A stretch of 64,000 nucleotides of DNA from Planctomycetota bacterium (GTDB lineage Bacteria; Planctomycetota; J058; J103): NCBI GenBank assembly GCA_026004615.1, contig BPJM01000001.1, positions 315,482 to 379,481 on the forward strand. The letters run 5' to 3'. The position numbers and the translations under genes were made by a program. The stretch's first letter is position 1. Every line of letters starts with the position of its first letter. This document shows positions 21,492 to 30,810 of this stretch, piece after piece. Below the pieces are notes generated by a model. That model worked only from the letters and a program-made list of their open reading frames with translations. It searched no databases and was not told the DNA's origin.

Positions 21492-24181
21492 GCATGGGCA
21501 GGCACCACCGGACCCTGCCGCACCGGCTGCGGGCGCTGGTGCTGCTCCTGCCCGCGCTGCTGCTCGCCGGCTGCGGCGCGACCCTGATCGGGGCGCTGAC
21601 CGCGGTCGCCACCAGCGGCGGCGGGGGCGGCAGCAGCGGCGGCGGGGGCTCGCCCCCCACCAACCAGCCACCGGTGCTCGTGCTCATCGAGTCCCCGCCC
21701 GATCCCGCCGTCGGCACGGTGGCGCTGCGCTATCGCCTGCTCGACGCGGAGTCCGATCCCGCCGACCTGCTGGTGGAGTACTCGCTCGGCGGCGGCCCGT
21801 TCCTCGGTGCGAGCGCCGCCGCGGACAGCGACGGCACCGCGGGGCTCGGCACCTCGCCCATGGGCGTGGAGTATCGCTTCGTGTGGAACGCCTTCTTCGA
21901 CACCGGTGCTGTCGACGAGCAGGTGGTGCTCCGCCTGACGCCCCGGGAGGCAGCCAGCGGGGTGAGCGGCACCGCGGTGCTCACCGAGCCGTTCACGCTG
22001 CGCAACAGCTGGATCGCGACCGTGTTCAACGGCCTGGGCGACGATGCGCAGGAGCGACTCGCGATCCCGGACGGCCTGGCCGTGCTGCGCGACGAGGCCG
22101 GCACGGTGCTGGCGCTGCTGGTCAGCGACACCTTCAACCACCGCGTGCTGCGCCTGGATGCGCTGAGCGGGGCGGTGACGGTGCTGGCCGGTACCGGGGA
22201 GCCCGGCTTCAACGGCGACGACCAGCCGGCCAGCCAGGCCCGGCTGTCCAGCCCGCGGGGGCTGGCGGTGGACGCGGCGGGCAACGTGTACGTCGCGGAT
22301 GCGGGCAACCAGCGCATCCGGCGCGTGGACGGCGAGACCGGCTTCATCACGACGGTGGCGGGCGGTGGCGGCGGCGCGCGCGGCGACGGCGGACTGGCGA
22401 CCGAGGCGCGACTGGTGCTGCCGGTCGCGGTCGCGCTGGACGATGACGGCAACCTCTATGTCGCCGACGCGGGCGAGAGCCGCATCCGGGTGGTGAACCG
22501 CACCAGCCAGCGCATCGAGGTCGGCCGCGACGAGCGCGGCGATCCGGTCTGCGTCGAGCCGGCGTTCATCGAGACGCTGGTGCGGCTGGGCGATGTCCTG
22601 GACGATTCGGGGCTGCCGATCGTCGGCGGCGGCACGATCACCGGCAAGCTCGGGGGGCGGCCCGCCCTCGCCGACATCGTCGTGCAGGGCAGGCCCGGCA
22701 CCATCCCGTTCGGAGCGGATTGCGACGCGGTGGTCTCGAGCTCGAGCCTGGTCGCCTTCGTCGCCGATCCCGGCACCGGCTCGGTGGTGCGCCGCGCCGC
22801 AGACGGCACGATCGAGGTCTTCGCCGGCCGCAAGGCCGGCGATACGGACGTGGCGGCACCGCAGGGGCTGTGGCTGCTGCCGACGCAGCTGCTGTTCGCC
22901 GACAGCGAGGCCCACGTCGTCTGGGGCAAGGTGCTGGATGGGACGCTGACCGCGGGCCGGGTGGCGGGCCAGGTGGGCGAGCCCGGTTTCGAGGGCGATG
23001 GCGGCTCGCCGCTCGCGGCGAAGCTCAACGGACCGCGCAAGCCGGTGCAGTTCAGCTACGAGGGCCAGGAGATCCTGGCCATCGCCGACGGGTTCAACCG
23101 CGCCCTGCGCGCGGCGAACCGCGGTTCGCAGCCGGTGGTGCTGGGCGGGGTGGCGATCGCGGCGAGCACGATCGAGACCCTGCTGGCCGGCGGCGGCTCC
23201 GGAGAGCAGGTCGCGGTGCCGGTCGGGGTCGCGGTGCATCCGGACAGCGGCGAGGTGCTGTGGACCGACGCGCAGAACGGCCGGCTGCTGCGGCTGGAGC
23301 CGGCCAGCGGTGCCGTCGCCGAGGTGGCCGCCGGGCTGCAGGGGCCGCGCGGGCTGGCGGTGAGCCCCGACCGCGCGGCGGTCGCCCTGGCGCTCGCGGA
23401 GGCGCACCGGGTGGTGCGGGTGGAGCTGGCGACCGGCGCGGTGAGCGTGCTCGCCGGCACGGGCCAGCCCACGAGCGGCGTTTCCGATCTCGGCGACGGC
23501 GGGCAGGCGACCGAGGCCACCCTGAACGGGCCCACCGACGTCGCCTTCGATGCCCAGGGCCGGCTCTACATCGCGGATGCCGGCAACCACCGCGTGCGGC
23601 GGGTGCTGCTGGACGGCACGATCGAGACGTTCGTCAACAGCAAGCAGGCCGATGGCAAGCCGGCGGCCGGCACCGCGGCCAACGAGCTCGACGGGCCGAG
23701 CGGCGTGAGCGTGGACGCCGGGGCCCAGAAGCTGCTGATCGCCGACACGAACAACCACCGCGTGCTCGCGGTCGCCCTCGCGCCGAGCCAGGTCCCGGTC
23801 GGTACCGGCGACGTGACCCTGATCGCGGGCGCGACCGAGGGCAACACTCCCGTCTCCGGCTACAACGGCGACAACCGCCCGGCCGTCGGCGCGAAGCTGC
23901 ACGGACCGCTGCGCGCAATCCCTTCGAGCACCGGGCAGAAGGTGCTGGTGAGCGACGCCGACAACCACCGCGTCCGCGTCATCGCGGGCGATGTCTACGG
24001 CGGCGGCGGGATCATCGACACCGCTGCCGGCACCGGCCAGGCCACCTTCAACGGCGATGCGCGCCCGGCGGTCAACGCGGCGCTCAACCTGCCGTCCGGG
24101 ATCGCCGTCGATCCGGCCACCGGCGCCGTCTTCATCGCGGATACCGGCAACCTGCGGCTGCGCCGCTTCGGCGAGCCCTGA
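21488..24181 (+). CDS. NHL-repeat lipoprotein
   Basis: An 897-residue predicted lipoprotein. The signal peptide ends in LLLAGC, followed by a Gly/Ser linker. Residues about 60-175 look like an Ig-like domain (YRLLDAESDPADLLVEYS). The rest is a set of NHL beta-propeller repeats with the usual pattern LxxPxGxAVDxxGNVYVADxxNxRIRR, e.g. SPRGLAVDAAGNVYVADAGN, GPTDVAFDAQGRLYIADAGN and LPSGIAVDPATGAVFIADTG, interspersed with GTGEPGFNGDDQPA-type linkers. It starts at ATG 21488 inside an ATGA overlap with the caspase-like gene. No frame break. Probably surface-exposed and involved in binding; no enzymatic signature is seen. Confidence 0.85.
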   Translation: MSMGRHHRTLPHRLRALVLLLPALLLAGCGATLIGALTAVATSGGGGGSSGGGGSPPTNQPPVLVLIESPPDPAVGTVALRYRLLDAESDPADLLVEYSLGGGPFLGASAAADSDGTAGLGTSPMGVEYRFVWNAFFDTGAVDEQVVLRLTPREAASGVSGTAVLTEPFTLRNSWIATVFNGLGDDAQERLAIPDGLAVLRDEAGTVLALLVSDTFNHRVLRLDALSGAVTVLAGTGEPGFNGDDQPASQARLSSPRGLAVDAAGNVYVADAGNQRIRRVDGETGFITTVAGGGGGARGDGGLATEARLVLPVAVALDDDGNLYVADAGESRIRVVNRTSQRIEVGRDERGDPVCVEPAFIETLVRLGDVLDDSGLPIVGGGTITGKLGGRPALADIVVQGRPGTIPFGADCDAVVSSSSLVAFVADPGTGSVVRRAADGTIEVFAGRKAGDTDVAAPQGLWLLPTQLLFADSEAHVVWGKVLDGTLTAGRVAGQVGEPGFEGDGGSPLAAKLNGPRKPVQFSYEGQEILAIADGFNRALRAANRGSQPVVLGGVAIAASTIETLLAGGGSGEQVAVPVGVAVHPDSGEVLWTDAQNGRLLRLEPASGAVAEVAAGLQGPRGLAVSPDRAAVALALAEAHRVVRVELATGAVSVLAGTGQPTSGVSDLGDGGQATEATLNGPTDVAFDAQGRLYIADAGNHRVRRVLLDGTIETFVNSKQADGKPAAGTAANELDGPSGVSVDAGAQKLLIADTNNHRVLAVALAPSQVPVGTGDVTLIAGATEGNTPVSGYNGDNRPAVGAKLHGPLRAIPSSTGQKVLVSDADNHRVRVIAGDVYGGGGIIDTAAGTGQATFNGDARPAVNAALNLPSGIAVDPATGAVFIADTGNLRLRRFGEP

Positions 24182-24184
24182 GCC

Positions 24185-26107
24185 TCACTCCCACAGCCCC
24201 AGCCGGCGCATCTCGCGCTCGACCCAGTAGGCACCGCGCCCGAGCGCGCCGCCGCTGAGCGCGCGCAGCTCGGCGGCGCGGCGCGCCGGGTTGCGCCGGA
24301 GCCGCTCCAGCACCGCCCGGTCGGTGCACGCGCGCCGCAGCCACGGCACGTAGACCAGCCGCTCGATCGCGCGGCCGTGCGGGTTGTCGGGCGGCCCCGG
24401 CGCCCCTTCGTCCTCGGCCGGGGTGAGGACCTGGTCCACCGTGAGGCTGCCGCTGAACAACCCCCGCACCGCGCCGACCGCATCGAGGGTACGATACAGC
24501 CCGAGCGCTCCGGGCGGCGGCTCGGCGCCCTCGAGCAGGGCTGCGAGCAGCGCGAGCTGGAACAGCGCGTAGCCCGGCTGCGCGGGGCTCACCCCGAGGT
24601 CGGCCGCGCTCAGCGGCGCCCGGCCCGGCTCCATCTCCCACAGCGCGGCGATGATCTCCGCCCGCTGGGCGAGACCGTCCGTCGCTGCTGCCGCTGCCGC
24701 CGGAATCGGCGCCGGCGCGGCTACGACCGCCTCGGCCGCCGGGGACGCCGTTCGGGCGGGTGCAGGCGGCCCTGGCGCGCCCCGCAGCGCGTCCCCCCCG
24801 CCGCTCGCCGCCGGCGGCCCGGCGGCGACCGCGGCCTGTGCTCGAGCCGCAGCCGGGGCGCGCGGCGGCGAGGAGCCGGACTCCCCGCCGGCGGCAGCCG
24901 AGACAGCCGTGGAGGCCTGCCCCCCCGTACCGCCGAGCGAGCCGAGCAACGCCTCGGTCGCGGCCGCCAGCTCGTCCATGCTGGCGCGCACCGCCTCCTC
25001 GGCACTCGGGGAGCGGACCGGCGCCGCAGGTTCGGACGCGGCGGCCGGCGCAGCCGGCGCCGGCGCGGGCGCGGCGTCGGGCCGCAGCGGTGGTTGCTCT
25101 TCCAGCTCGGCGAGGGCCTGCTCGCCGAGCAGCTCCCGGATCGCCTCGCGCTCCTCCTCCGAGAGCGGCCGGGCCTCGTCGGCCCGCACCGGCGTCGCGC
25201 CGGTGTCCGCCAGCGGCGGCGGCTCGTGCTCGGGGCCGAAGTCCGGCGGCTCCTCCTCGTCCTGCTCCTCGACCGGCTCGCCGGCGGCCGGGGCCGCCAC
25301 CGCCGCAGGCTGCGCCCGCGCGCCGGGGGGCTCCGCCACCGGGACCGCGGTGCCGGGAGGCAGATCGGCGGCCACCAGGTACGCCGGCTCCGGCGGCGCT
25401 TCCGGCGGTGGCTCGCCCTCCGCCGCCTCCCGGACCGACTCCCCCGGCTCCTCGTCCTGCTCGGCCAGCCCCGCCAGCACCCCGAGCGCGCCGGCACCGC
25501 CGAGCAGTTCCTCCACCGGCACGTCCTTGATCGCCTGCCAGTTCTCTCGCCCGCGCGGGGTCAGCTGCTTGCGGAAGCCGACCGTGCGCATCATCCCCAG
25601 CCACTCCATCCACTTGAGCCACGCTTCGAGCTGGGCCATGCTCGGCCGCTCGCCGCGGTAGGAGACCATCCCGATGCGCCGGAACATCTCGTGCGGCGCG
25701 AGGAAGCCCTCCCCCATCTCGTCGAACACGAACCGCGCGAGGTAGCCGTTCAGCTCGATCATGCGGTCATAGAGCAGCTGGCGAAACGGGTCGACCTCGA
25801 CCGGGCTCGCCGCGGCGGCCGCGCCACCAGGCGGCGGCACCCCGGCGTCCGCCGGCGCGCGCCCGGCCTCCTCCACGAGCTCGCGCCCCGCCTCGCCGAG
25901 CGCGACCCGGGCGCCGATCCTGATGTCGAGCAGTTTGAGCAGAAACTGGAGAAACGGCCGGTCGGTGATCTTCTGTTCGCGCAGCCACAGCGCGAAGCGC
26001 CGCTGCGTGGGCGCTGCCGCCGCCTGCTGCAGCAGCCGCCGGCACAGCTCCACGTGCCAGCGGCCGTCCTTGCCCGCCATCACCCGGAAATCGGTGTACT
26101 GGCTCAT
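24185..26107 (-). CDS. Unknown 640-residue protein with acidic/Pro-Ala linker
   Basis: I do not recognise this protein. From ATG 26107 (MSQYTDFRVMAGKDGRWHVE) residues 1-85 are a conserved-looking helical segment (LREQKITDRPFLQFLLKLLD). Residues about 105-195 have FDEMGEGFLAPHEMFRRIGM and LEAWLKWMEWLGMMRTVGFR, compatible with a winged-helix fold. Residues about 200-470 are a long Ala/Pro/Glu linker, probably disordered. The C-terminus is ordered again (RAIERLVYVPWLRRACTDR, RGAYWVEREMRRLGLW). No signal peptide or membrane segment. It converges on the NHL gene with a three-base gap and diverges from glyQ. Ribosome site weak. The frame is open throughout. Confidence 0.65.
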   Translation of the reverse strand: MSQYTDFRVMAGKDGRWHVELCRRLLQQAAAAPTQRRFALWLREQKITDRPFLQFLLKLLDIRIGARVALGEAGRELVEEAGRAPADAGVPPPGGAAAAASPVEVDPFRQLLYDRMIELNGYLARFVFDEMGEGFLAPHEMFRRIGMVSYRGERPSMAQLEAWLKWMEWLGMMRTVGFRKQLTPRGRENWQAIKDVPVEELLGGAGALGVLAGLAEQDEEPGESVREAAEGEPPPEAPPEPAYLVAADLPPGTAVPVAEPPGARAQPAAVAAPAAGEPVEEQDEEEPPDFGPEHEPPPLADTGATPVRADEARPLSEEEREAIRELLGEQALAELEEQPPLRPDAAPAPAPAAPAAASEPAAPVRSPSAEEAVRASMDELAAATEALLGSLGGTGGQASTAVSAAAGGESGSSPPRAPAAARAQAAVAAGPPAASGGGDALRGAPGPPAPARTASPAAEAVVAAPAPIPAAAAAATDGLAQRAEIIAALWEMEPGRAPLSAADLGVSPAQPGYALFQLALLAALLEGAEPPPGALGLYRTLDAVGAVRGLFSGSLTVDQVLTPAEDEGAPGPPDNPHGRAIERLVYVPWLRRACTDRAVLERLRRNPARRAAELRALSGGALGRGAYWVEREMRRLGLWE

Positions 26108-26268
26108 GGCGCCGAGGATAGCGGCCGCTGCCGGCGCGCGCAACGCCGCGCCGCTCTTGCCGGGTGGCTGGGTGCGCGAGCGCCCGCCCGCCGCACCGGT
26201 CGCGTAGCGGCGCCGGTGGTGCGATACCGGTTGACCAGGAGCGGGCCGGTCACTACCATCGCTCCCCC

Positions 26269-27189
26269 ATGCTGAGCCTCCAGGAGATCGTGCTGCGCCT
26301 GCAACAGTTCTGGGCGCGCCAGGGCTGCGTGATCGTCACGCCCTACGACATCGAGAAGGGCGCTGCGACCTTCCATCCCGCCACCTGCCTGCGCTGCCTC
26401 GGGCCGGAGCCGTGGCGCGCGGCGTGGATCGAACCCTGCCGGCGGTGCAAGGACGGCCGCTACGGGGAGAACCCGTTTCGGCTCCAGCACTACTACCAGT
26501 TCCAGGTGGTGCTGAAGCCGGCCCCGGCCGACGCCCAGCAGCTGTATGTCGCCAGCCTGGAGGAGCTGGGGATCGAGGTGCGCCGGCACGACCTGCGGTT
26601 CGTGCACGACGACTGGGAGGCACCCACCCAGGGCGCCAGCGGGCTGGGCTGGGAGGTCTGGCTCGACGGCATGGAGGTGACCCAGTTCACCTACTTCCAG
26701 ACCATGGCGTCGCTGGTCTGCGATCCGGTCACCGTCGAGTACACCTACGGGCTCGAGCGCATCGCCATGTTCCTGCAGGGCACGGACTCGGTGTTCGACC
26801 TGGTCTGGACCGGCGAGGGCGCGAGCGCGATCCGCTACGGCGATCTGCACCACCGCAGCGAGGTGGAGTTCTCCAAGTACAACTTCGAGGTCGCCGACCT
26901 CGAAGGGTTGCGGCAGCGCTTCGAGCTGTACGCCGCGGAATGCCGGCGCTGCCTGGAGGCGGAGATCGTGCTGCCCGCCTATGACTACGTGATCAAGTGT
27001 TCGCACGTCTTCAACCTGCTCGATGCGCGCGGAGCGATCAGCCCCGCCGAGCGCGCGGCCTTGATCGGGCGCGTGCGCGCCATGGCCCGGCGCTGCGGGC
27101 AGGCGTACCTCGCCTCGCGCGAAGCGCTGGGCTACCCGTTGCTCCGCGAGGCGCCGGCACTGCCGGCGGGGGCGAACGACCGTGGCTGA
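26269..27189 (+). CDS. glyQ: Glycyl-tRNA synthetase alpha subunit
   Basis: Catalytic subunit of the alpha2beta2 glycyl-tRNA synthetase, 306 residues. ATG 26269 begins [55 protein letters not shown] and [16 protein letters not shown] are family hallmarks. Unusual: residues 40-60 read C-L-R-C...C-R-R-C (Cys40, Cys43, Cys57, Cys60), where common GlyQ sequences have non-Cys residues. The spacing looks like a four-cysteine zinc site next to the active-site loop. The gene overlaps glyS by eight bases. Assignment is secure; zinc binding is an inference. Confidence 0.97.
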   Translation: MLSLQEIVLRLQQFWARQGCVIVTPYDIEKGAATFHPATCLRCLGPEPWRAAWIEPCRRCKDGRYGENPFRLQHYYQFQVVLKPAPADAQQLYVASLEELGIEVRRHDLRFVHDDWEAPTQGASGLGWEVWLDGMEVTQFTYFQTMASLVCDPVTVEYTYGLERIAMFLQGTDSVFDLVWTGEGASAIRYGDLHHRSEVEFSKYNFEVADLEGLRQRFELYAAECRRCLEAEIVLPAYDYVIKCSHVFNLLDARGAISPAERAALIGRVRAMARRCGQAYLASREALGYPLLREAPALPAGANDRG

Positions 27190-29380
27190 CCTGCTGCTGG
27201 AGCTCGGGGTCGAAGAGCTGCCGGCGTCCTACCTGCCGGGCGCGATCGAGCAGCTGGCGGCGGACGCGGCAGCCCGCCTGCAGGCGGCGCTGCTCGCCCA
27301 TGGCGAGATCCGCGCCAGCGGCACCCCGCGCCGGCTGGTGCTGGCGGTGGCCGAGCTGGCCGAGCGCCAGCCCGATCGCACCGAGGAGATCGCCGGGCCG
27401 CCCGCCGCAGTCGCCTTCCGCGACGGCAAGCCGACGCCGGCCGCCGAGGGCTTTGCCCGCAAGAGCGGGGTGGCCGTCTCCGAACTGGTCATCCGGGACA
27501 CCCCGCGGGGCCCGTACGTGCACGCGGTGCGGCGCCTTCCCGGACGGCCGGCGCGCGAGCTGCTGCCGGAGCTGTTGCGGGAGCTCGTGCTCGGGCTGCG
27601 CTTTCCGAAGTCCATGCGCTGGCCGCAGGCGCCCCGGGGCGAGACCTTCGCCCGCCCGGTGCGCCGCCTGCTCGCGCTGCTGGGCGACGAGGCGCTGCCG
27701 CTGGAGGTGTTCGGGGTGCGGGCGGGACGGCAGACCGAGGGCCATCCGATCCTCGCCGGCCGCCGCCCCATCGCGCTCGAGCGTGCCGATTACGCCGCCT
27801 ACCTGGCGCTGCTGCGCCAGCACTGCGTGCTCGCCGACCGGCAGGAGCGGCGCGAGGCGATCGCCGCGGGCCTGGCACGGGTACTCGGCCGGCATGGCGC
27901 ACGGCTGCGCCATCCCGAGCTGCTCGAGGAGCTGACCGACATGGTCGAGTGCCCGGCGGTGCTCGAGGGCCGCTTCGAGGAGCGCTATCTGGAACTGCCG
28001 GCCGCGGTGCTCCAGGCCGCGATGACGGACCACCAGCGCTACGTGCCCGTGATCGGGCAGGACGAGCGGGTGCGGCCGGTGTTCGCCTTCGTGGTCGACC
28101 AGCCCGAGCCGGACCCGGTGATCGTGCACGGCAACGAACGGGTGCTGCGCGCGCGGCTGGAGGACGCCGCGTTCTATCTGCGCGAGGATCTGAAGCGGCC
28201 GCTGGCGGAGCGGGAGGCAGCGCTCGCCGGGATCGTCTTCCACCAGCGGCTCGGCACCATGCTCGACAAGACGCGGCGGTTGGAGCGGCTGGCCGGTCGG
28301 CTGGCGGAGCTGGCGGGCCTGGACGAGCCGGCGCGCGCGGCGCTCGTGCGGGCGGCCGCTCTGGCGAAGGCGGATCTGAGCACCGAGCTGGTCGGCGAGT
28401 TCCCGCAGCTGCACGGCGAGATCGGTGCCGAGTACCTGGCTCGCCAGGGCGAGCCGCCGGCGGTCGTCGCCGCGGTGCGCGAGCACGTCTTGCCGCGCTT
28501 CGCCGCCGACGCGATCGCCACGAGCCTGCCGGGGCGGCTGCTCGCGCTCGCCGACCGGCTGGACAACCTGTGCGGCTTTTTCGCCGCCGGGCTCGGGCCG
28601 ACCGGCAGCACCGATCCGTTCGCGTTGCGACGCCAGGCCCAGGGGGTGGTGCGGACGCTGCTCGAGGGACGCATGGTGTTGCCGCTCGCGGCGGCGGTCG
28701 AGCAGGCGGCCGCGGGGTTCGCGGAGCTGGCGGCGGCTCCGGGCCAGGCGCAAGCCGGCGCGGACGGCGGCCCCGGCTCGGAGACCGGCGCCCAGGCTGC
28801 CCGGCGCGGGCTGCTGCCTCCGGCGCAGGCGGCGGAAGAGGTGCTGGGATTCTTGCGCGAGCGGCTCGCCAACCAGCTCCGCGAGCAGGGCCACCGCCAC
28901 GACCTGGTCGAGGCGGCGCTCGCCGGTGGCGGGGCGCTGGTGGATTTCGGCGAGCTCGTGCGCCGGCTCGAGGCGCTGGCGGCGCTGGCCGCCGAGCCCG
29001 ACTTTCCCGCGCTGGTGGAGGTCGTGGATCGCACCTGGCGCATCGTGCGGGGCGAGCCGCCGCCGGCGGCGGCACCGGATCCGGCGCTGTTCCAGCAGCC
29101 CGAGGAACACGCGCTCGCCGCCGCGCTCGCGCACGCGCGCTCGGCGTTCGAGCAGCGGCTCGCCGCGGGCGATCTCCGCGGCGCGGCCGAGGCATACCGC
29201 GCCGCGCTCGCCCGGCCGGTCCATGTGTTCTTCGAGCGCGTGTTCGTCAACGTCCAGGACGCGCGCGTGCGCGCCAACCGCCTGGCGCTGCTCTGGGCCG
29301 TGAACCGACTGTTCGTCGAGCGGTTCGCCGACCTGTCGCGGGTGGTGCTCGAGGGCAGCGCCGCCGCGGCGCAGGGCTAG
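27182..29380 (+). CDS. glyS: Glycyl-tRNA synthetase beta subunit
   Basis: The 732-residue beta subunit, needed for tRNA binding by the alpha2beta2 enzyme. GTG 27182 starts [17 protein letters not shown] inside glyQ, so the two are translationally coupled. Family motifs: [77 protein letters not shown], then an HD-like region ([34 protein letters not shown]) and the C-terminal anticodon-binding-like domain ([20 protein letters not shown]). No frame break over 2.2 kb, which contrasts with other genes here. Confidence 0.97.
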   Translation: MADLLLELGVEELPASYLPGAIEQLAADAAARLQAALLAHGEIRASGTPRRLVLAVAELAERQPDRTEEIAGPPAAVAFRDGKPTPAAEGFARKSGVAVSELVIRDTPRGPYVHAVRRLPGRPARELLPELLRELVLGLRFPKSMRWPQAPRGETFARPVRRLLALLGDEALPLEVFGVRAGRQTEGHPILAGRRPIALERADYAAYLALLRQHCVLADRQERREAIAAGLARVLGRHGARLRHPELLEELTDMVECPAVLEGRFEERYLELPAAVLQAAMTDHQRYVPVIGQDERVRPVFAFVVDQPEPDPVIVHGNERVLRARLEDAAFYLREDLKRPLAEREAALAGIVFHQRLGTMLDKTRRLERLAGRLAELAGLDEPARAALVRAAALAKADLSTELVGEFPQLHGEIGAEYLARQGEPPAVVAAVREHVLPRFAADAIATSLPGRLLALADRLDNLCGFFAAGLGPTGSTDPFALRRQAQGVVRTLLEGRMVLPLAAAVEQAAAGFAELAAAPGQAQAGADGGPGSETGAQAARRGLLPPAQAAEEVLGFLRERLANQLREQGHRHDLVEAALAGGGALVDFGELVRRLEALAALAAEPDFPALVEVVDRTWRIVRGEPPPAAAPDPALFQQPEEHALAAALAHARSAFEQRLAAGDLRGAAEAYRAALARPVHVFFERVFVNVQDARVRANRLALLWAVNRLFVERFADLSRVVLEGSAAAAQG

Positions 29381-29518
29381 CGCACCGCCGGGCGCCGCCC
29401 CGCCCGCCTCCGGACCGGGCGGTATGGCAGCAGTACCTGCCGCCGCCCCCGCCGCCTGCCGCAGCCCCGCGTGGCCCCCGATTGGCGGGCGAGCGCGGTG
29501 CCGCGTACAGTAGGAGCG

Positions 29519-30631
29519 GTGCGCCCGAGCGAGCGAACCACGTTGGGCGGCGGGTACCGGGAGCGCCGGCAGCGGGAGCGAGGGCGGCGGACGTCCGTGT
29601 TGCCGCTCGCCACCGCCTCGCTCGCGGCTGCACTGCTCGGTGCGGCGCCCGGAGCGCCGGCGCTGGCCGCGGGGCCTGCCGGCGAGCAGCCCCCGCGGCT
29701 GCTCGAGGAGGTGACCCCGGAGCTGATGCGCGCGGTCGAGGCCGGCCGGCGCTACCTGTGGAGCACCCAAGCTCCGGACGGCTCCTGGGAGGGAGGCGAA
29801 TACCGCGTCGCGGTCACGGCGCTGGTGGGGCTGGCGCTGCTCGCGGGCGGCTCGACCCCGGAGGCGGGACCCGAGGGGGAAAGCGTCCGCCGTGCGCTCC
29901 GCTTCGTGCTCCGGAGCCAGGTCCGCTCGGGCCTGATCGTGCTGCCGGACGATCCGCGGCCCATGTACGGGCACGGGTTCGCGCTGCTCTTCCTCGCGCA
30001 GTGCTATGGCCAGACGGGCTCGGCGGCGCTGGAGCGGCAGATCGAGCAGGCGCTGCGCCGTGGGGTCCGCGAGGTCGCCCGCGCGCAGTCCCGCGACGGC
30101 GGCTGGTTCTACACCCCGGACTCGGATGAGGACGAGGGCTCGGTGACGATCACCCAGGTCCAGGGGCTGCGTGCGGCGCGCAATGCGGGCATTCACGTCG
30201 AGCGCGCGGTGATCGAGGCCGCGGTCGACTACATCCGGCGCTCGCAGGACCCCGACGGAGGGATCCGCTATACCGTCCGCTCGGGTCGCTCCTCGCTCGC
30301 GCTCACCGCCGCCGGCATGGCCGTACTGCAGGGCGCGGGCGAGTACAATAGCCCCGAACTCGTGCGGGCACTGGAGTACCTGCGCGCGCACATGGAGATC
30401 TCCGCGCGCCAGCCCCACTTCGAGTACACGCACTTCTATGCCGCGCAGGCGCTGTTCCAGGTGGGCGGCAGCGACTGGGAGCGGTACTTCCCGCGCGTGC
30501 GGGAGGAGATCATCGCGCAGCAGTCGCGCGATGGTTCCTGGCCCTCCAGCTACGGTCGCGCCTACGGCACCGCCATGGCGCTGCTGGTGCTCGAGCTACC
30601 CTTCCGCTACCTGCCCATCTACACCCGCTGA
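29519..30631 (+). CDS. Exported prenyltransferase/squalene-oxidase repeat protein
   Basis: About 370 residues with an alpha/alpha-toroid fold of the prenyltransferase/squalene oxidase repeat superfamily. Repeats are seen as YLWSTQAPDGSWEGGEYRVA, ALRFVLRSQVRSGLIVLP, REVARAQSRDGGWFYTP, DYIRRSQDPDGGIRYTV and IIAQQSRDGSWPSSYG. A signal peptide (TASLAAALLGAAPGAPALA) follows a basic stretch with RGRRTS. The start is uncertain: in-frame GTG codons lie at 29471, 29498, 29519 and 29597, and none has a well-spaced ribosome site. Such proteins are abundant in Planctomycetes; they lack the DxDD motif of squalene-hopene cyclases and have no known activity. Confidence 0.75.
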   Translation: MRPSERTTLGGGYRERRQRERGRRTSVLPLATASLAAALLGAAPGAPALAAGPAGEQPPRLLEEVTPELMRAVEAGRRYLWSTQAPDGSWEGGEYRVAVTALVGLALLAGGSTPEAGPEGESVRRALRFVLRSQVRSGLIVLPDDPRPMYGHGFALLFLAQCYGQTGSAALERQIEQALRRGVREVARAQSRDGGWFYTPDSDEDEGSVTITQVQGLRAARNAGIHVERAVIEAAVDYIRRSQDPDGGIRYTVRSGRSSLALTAAGMAVLQGAGEYNSPELVRALEYLRAHMEISARQPHFEYTHFYAAQALFQVGGSDWERYFPRVREEIIAQQSRDGSWPSSYGRAYGTAMALLVLELPFRYLPIYTR

Positions 30632-30653
30632 CCGGACCTCGGCGCCCGCGATC

Positions 30654-30674
30654 GCCCGCCTCGGCCCGGCGGGC
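30654..30674 (+). terminator. Possible hairpin after prenyltransferase-repeat gene
   Basis: Perfect 7-bp inverted repeat, GCCCGCC at 30654-30660 and GGCGGGC at 30668-30674, loop of seven, followed by only two T. It begins 23 bases after the stop at 30631. The missing U-run makes this weak. Confidence 0.3.
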
Positions 30675-30718
30675 TTGCGGCGGGGGGGCAGCCCGCACCT
30701 TCCCGCCGGCGCTGATCA

Positions 30719-30734
30719 GGGTCTGTTTAGACCC
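30719..30734. promoter_or_regulatory. Perfect dyad 77 bases before the metzincin protease gene
   Basis: GGGTCT-GTTT-AGACCC forms a perfect 6-bp inverted repeat in an otherwise GC-dominated gap, followed by CTTTG. It could be an operator for the downstream protease gene or a small terminator stem for the upstream gene. No second copy was noticed in the window. Confidence 0.35.
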
Positions 30735-30810
30735 CTTTGCCAGCCTGACCGCGGTTGTGGGCCCGGGCGGCGGGCCCTGCGGAGCCGGATCCGATGGAGG
30801 AGGAGCGGCG

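Noticed and set aside
20927..23968. A 1013-codon minus-strand open frame opposite the NHL gene
   Set aside because: Shadow of a repetitive GC-rich gene; its apparent repeats mirror the NHL repeats.
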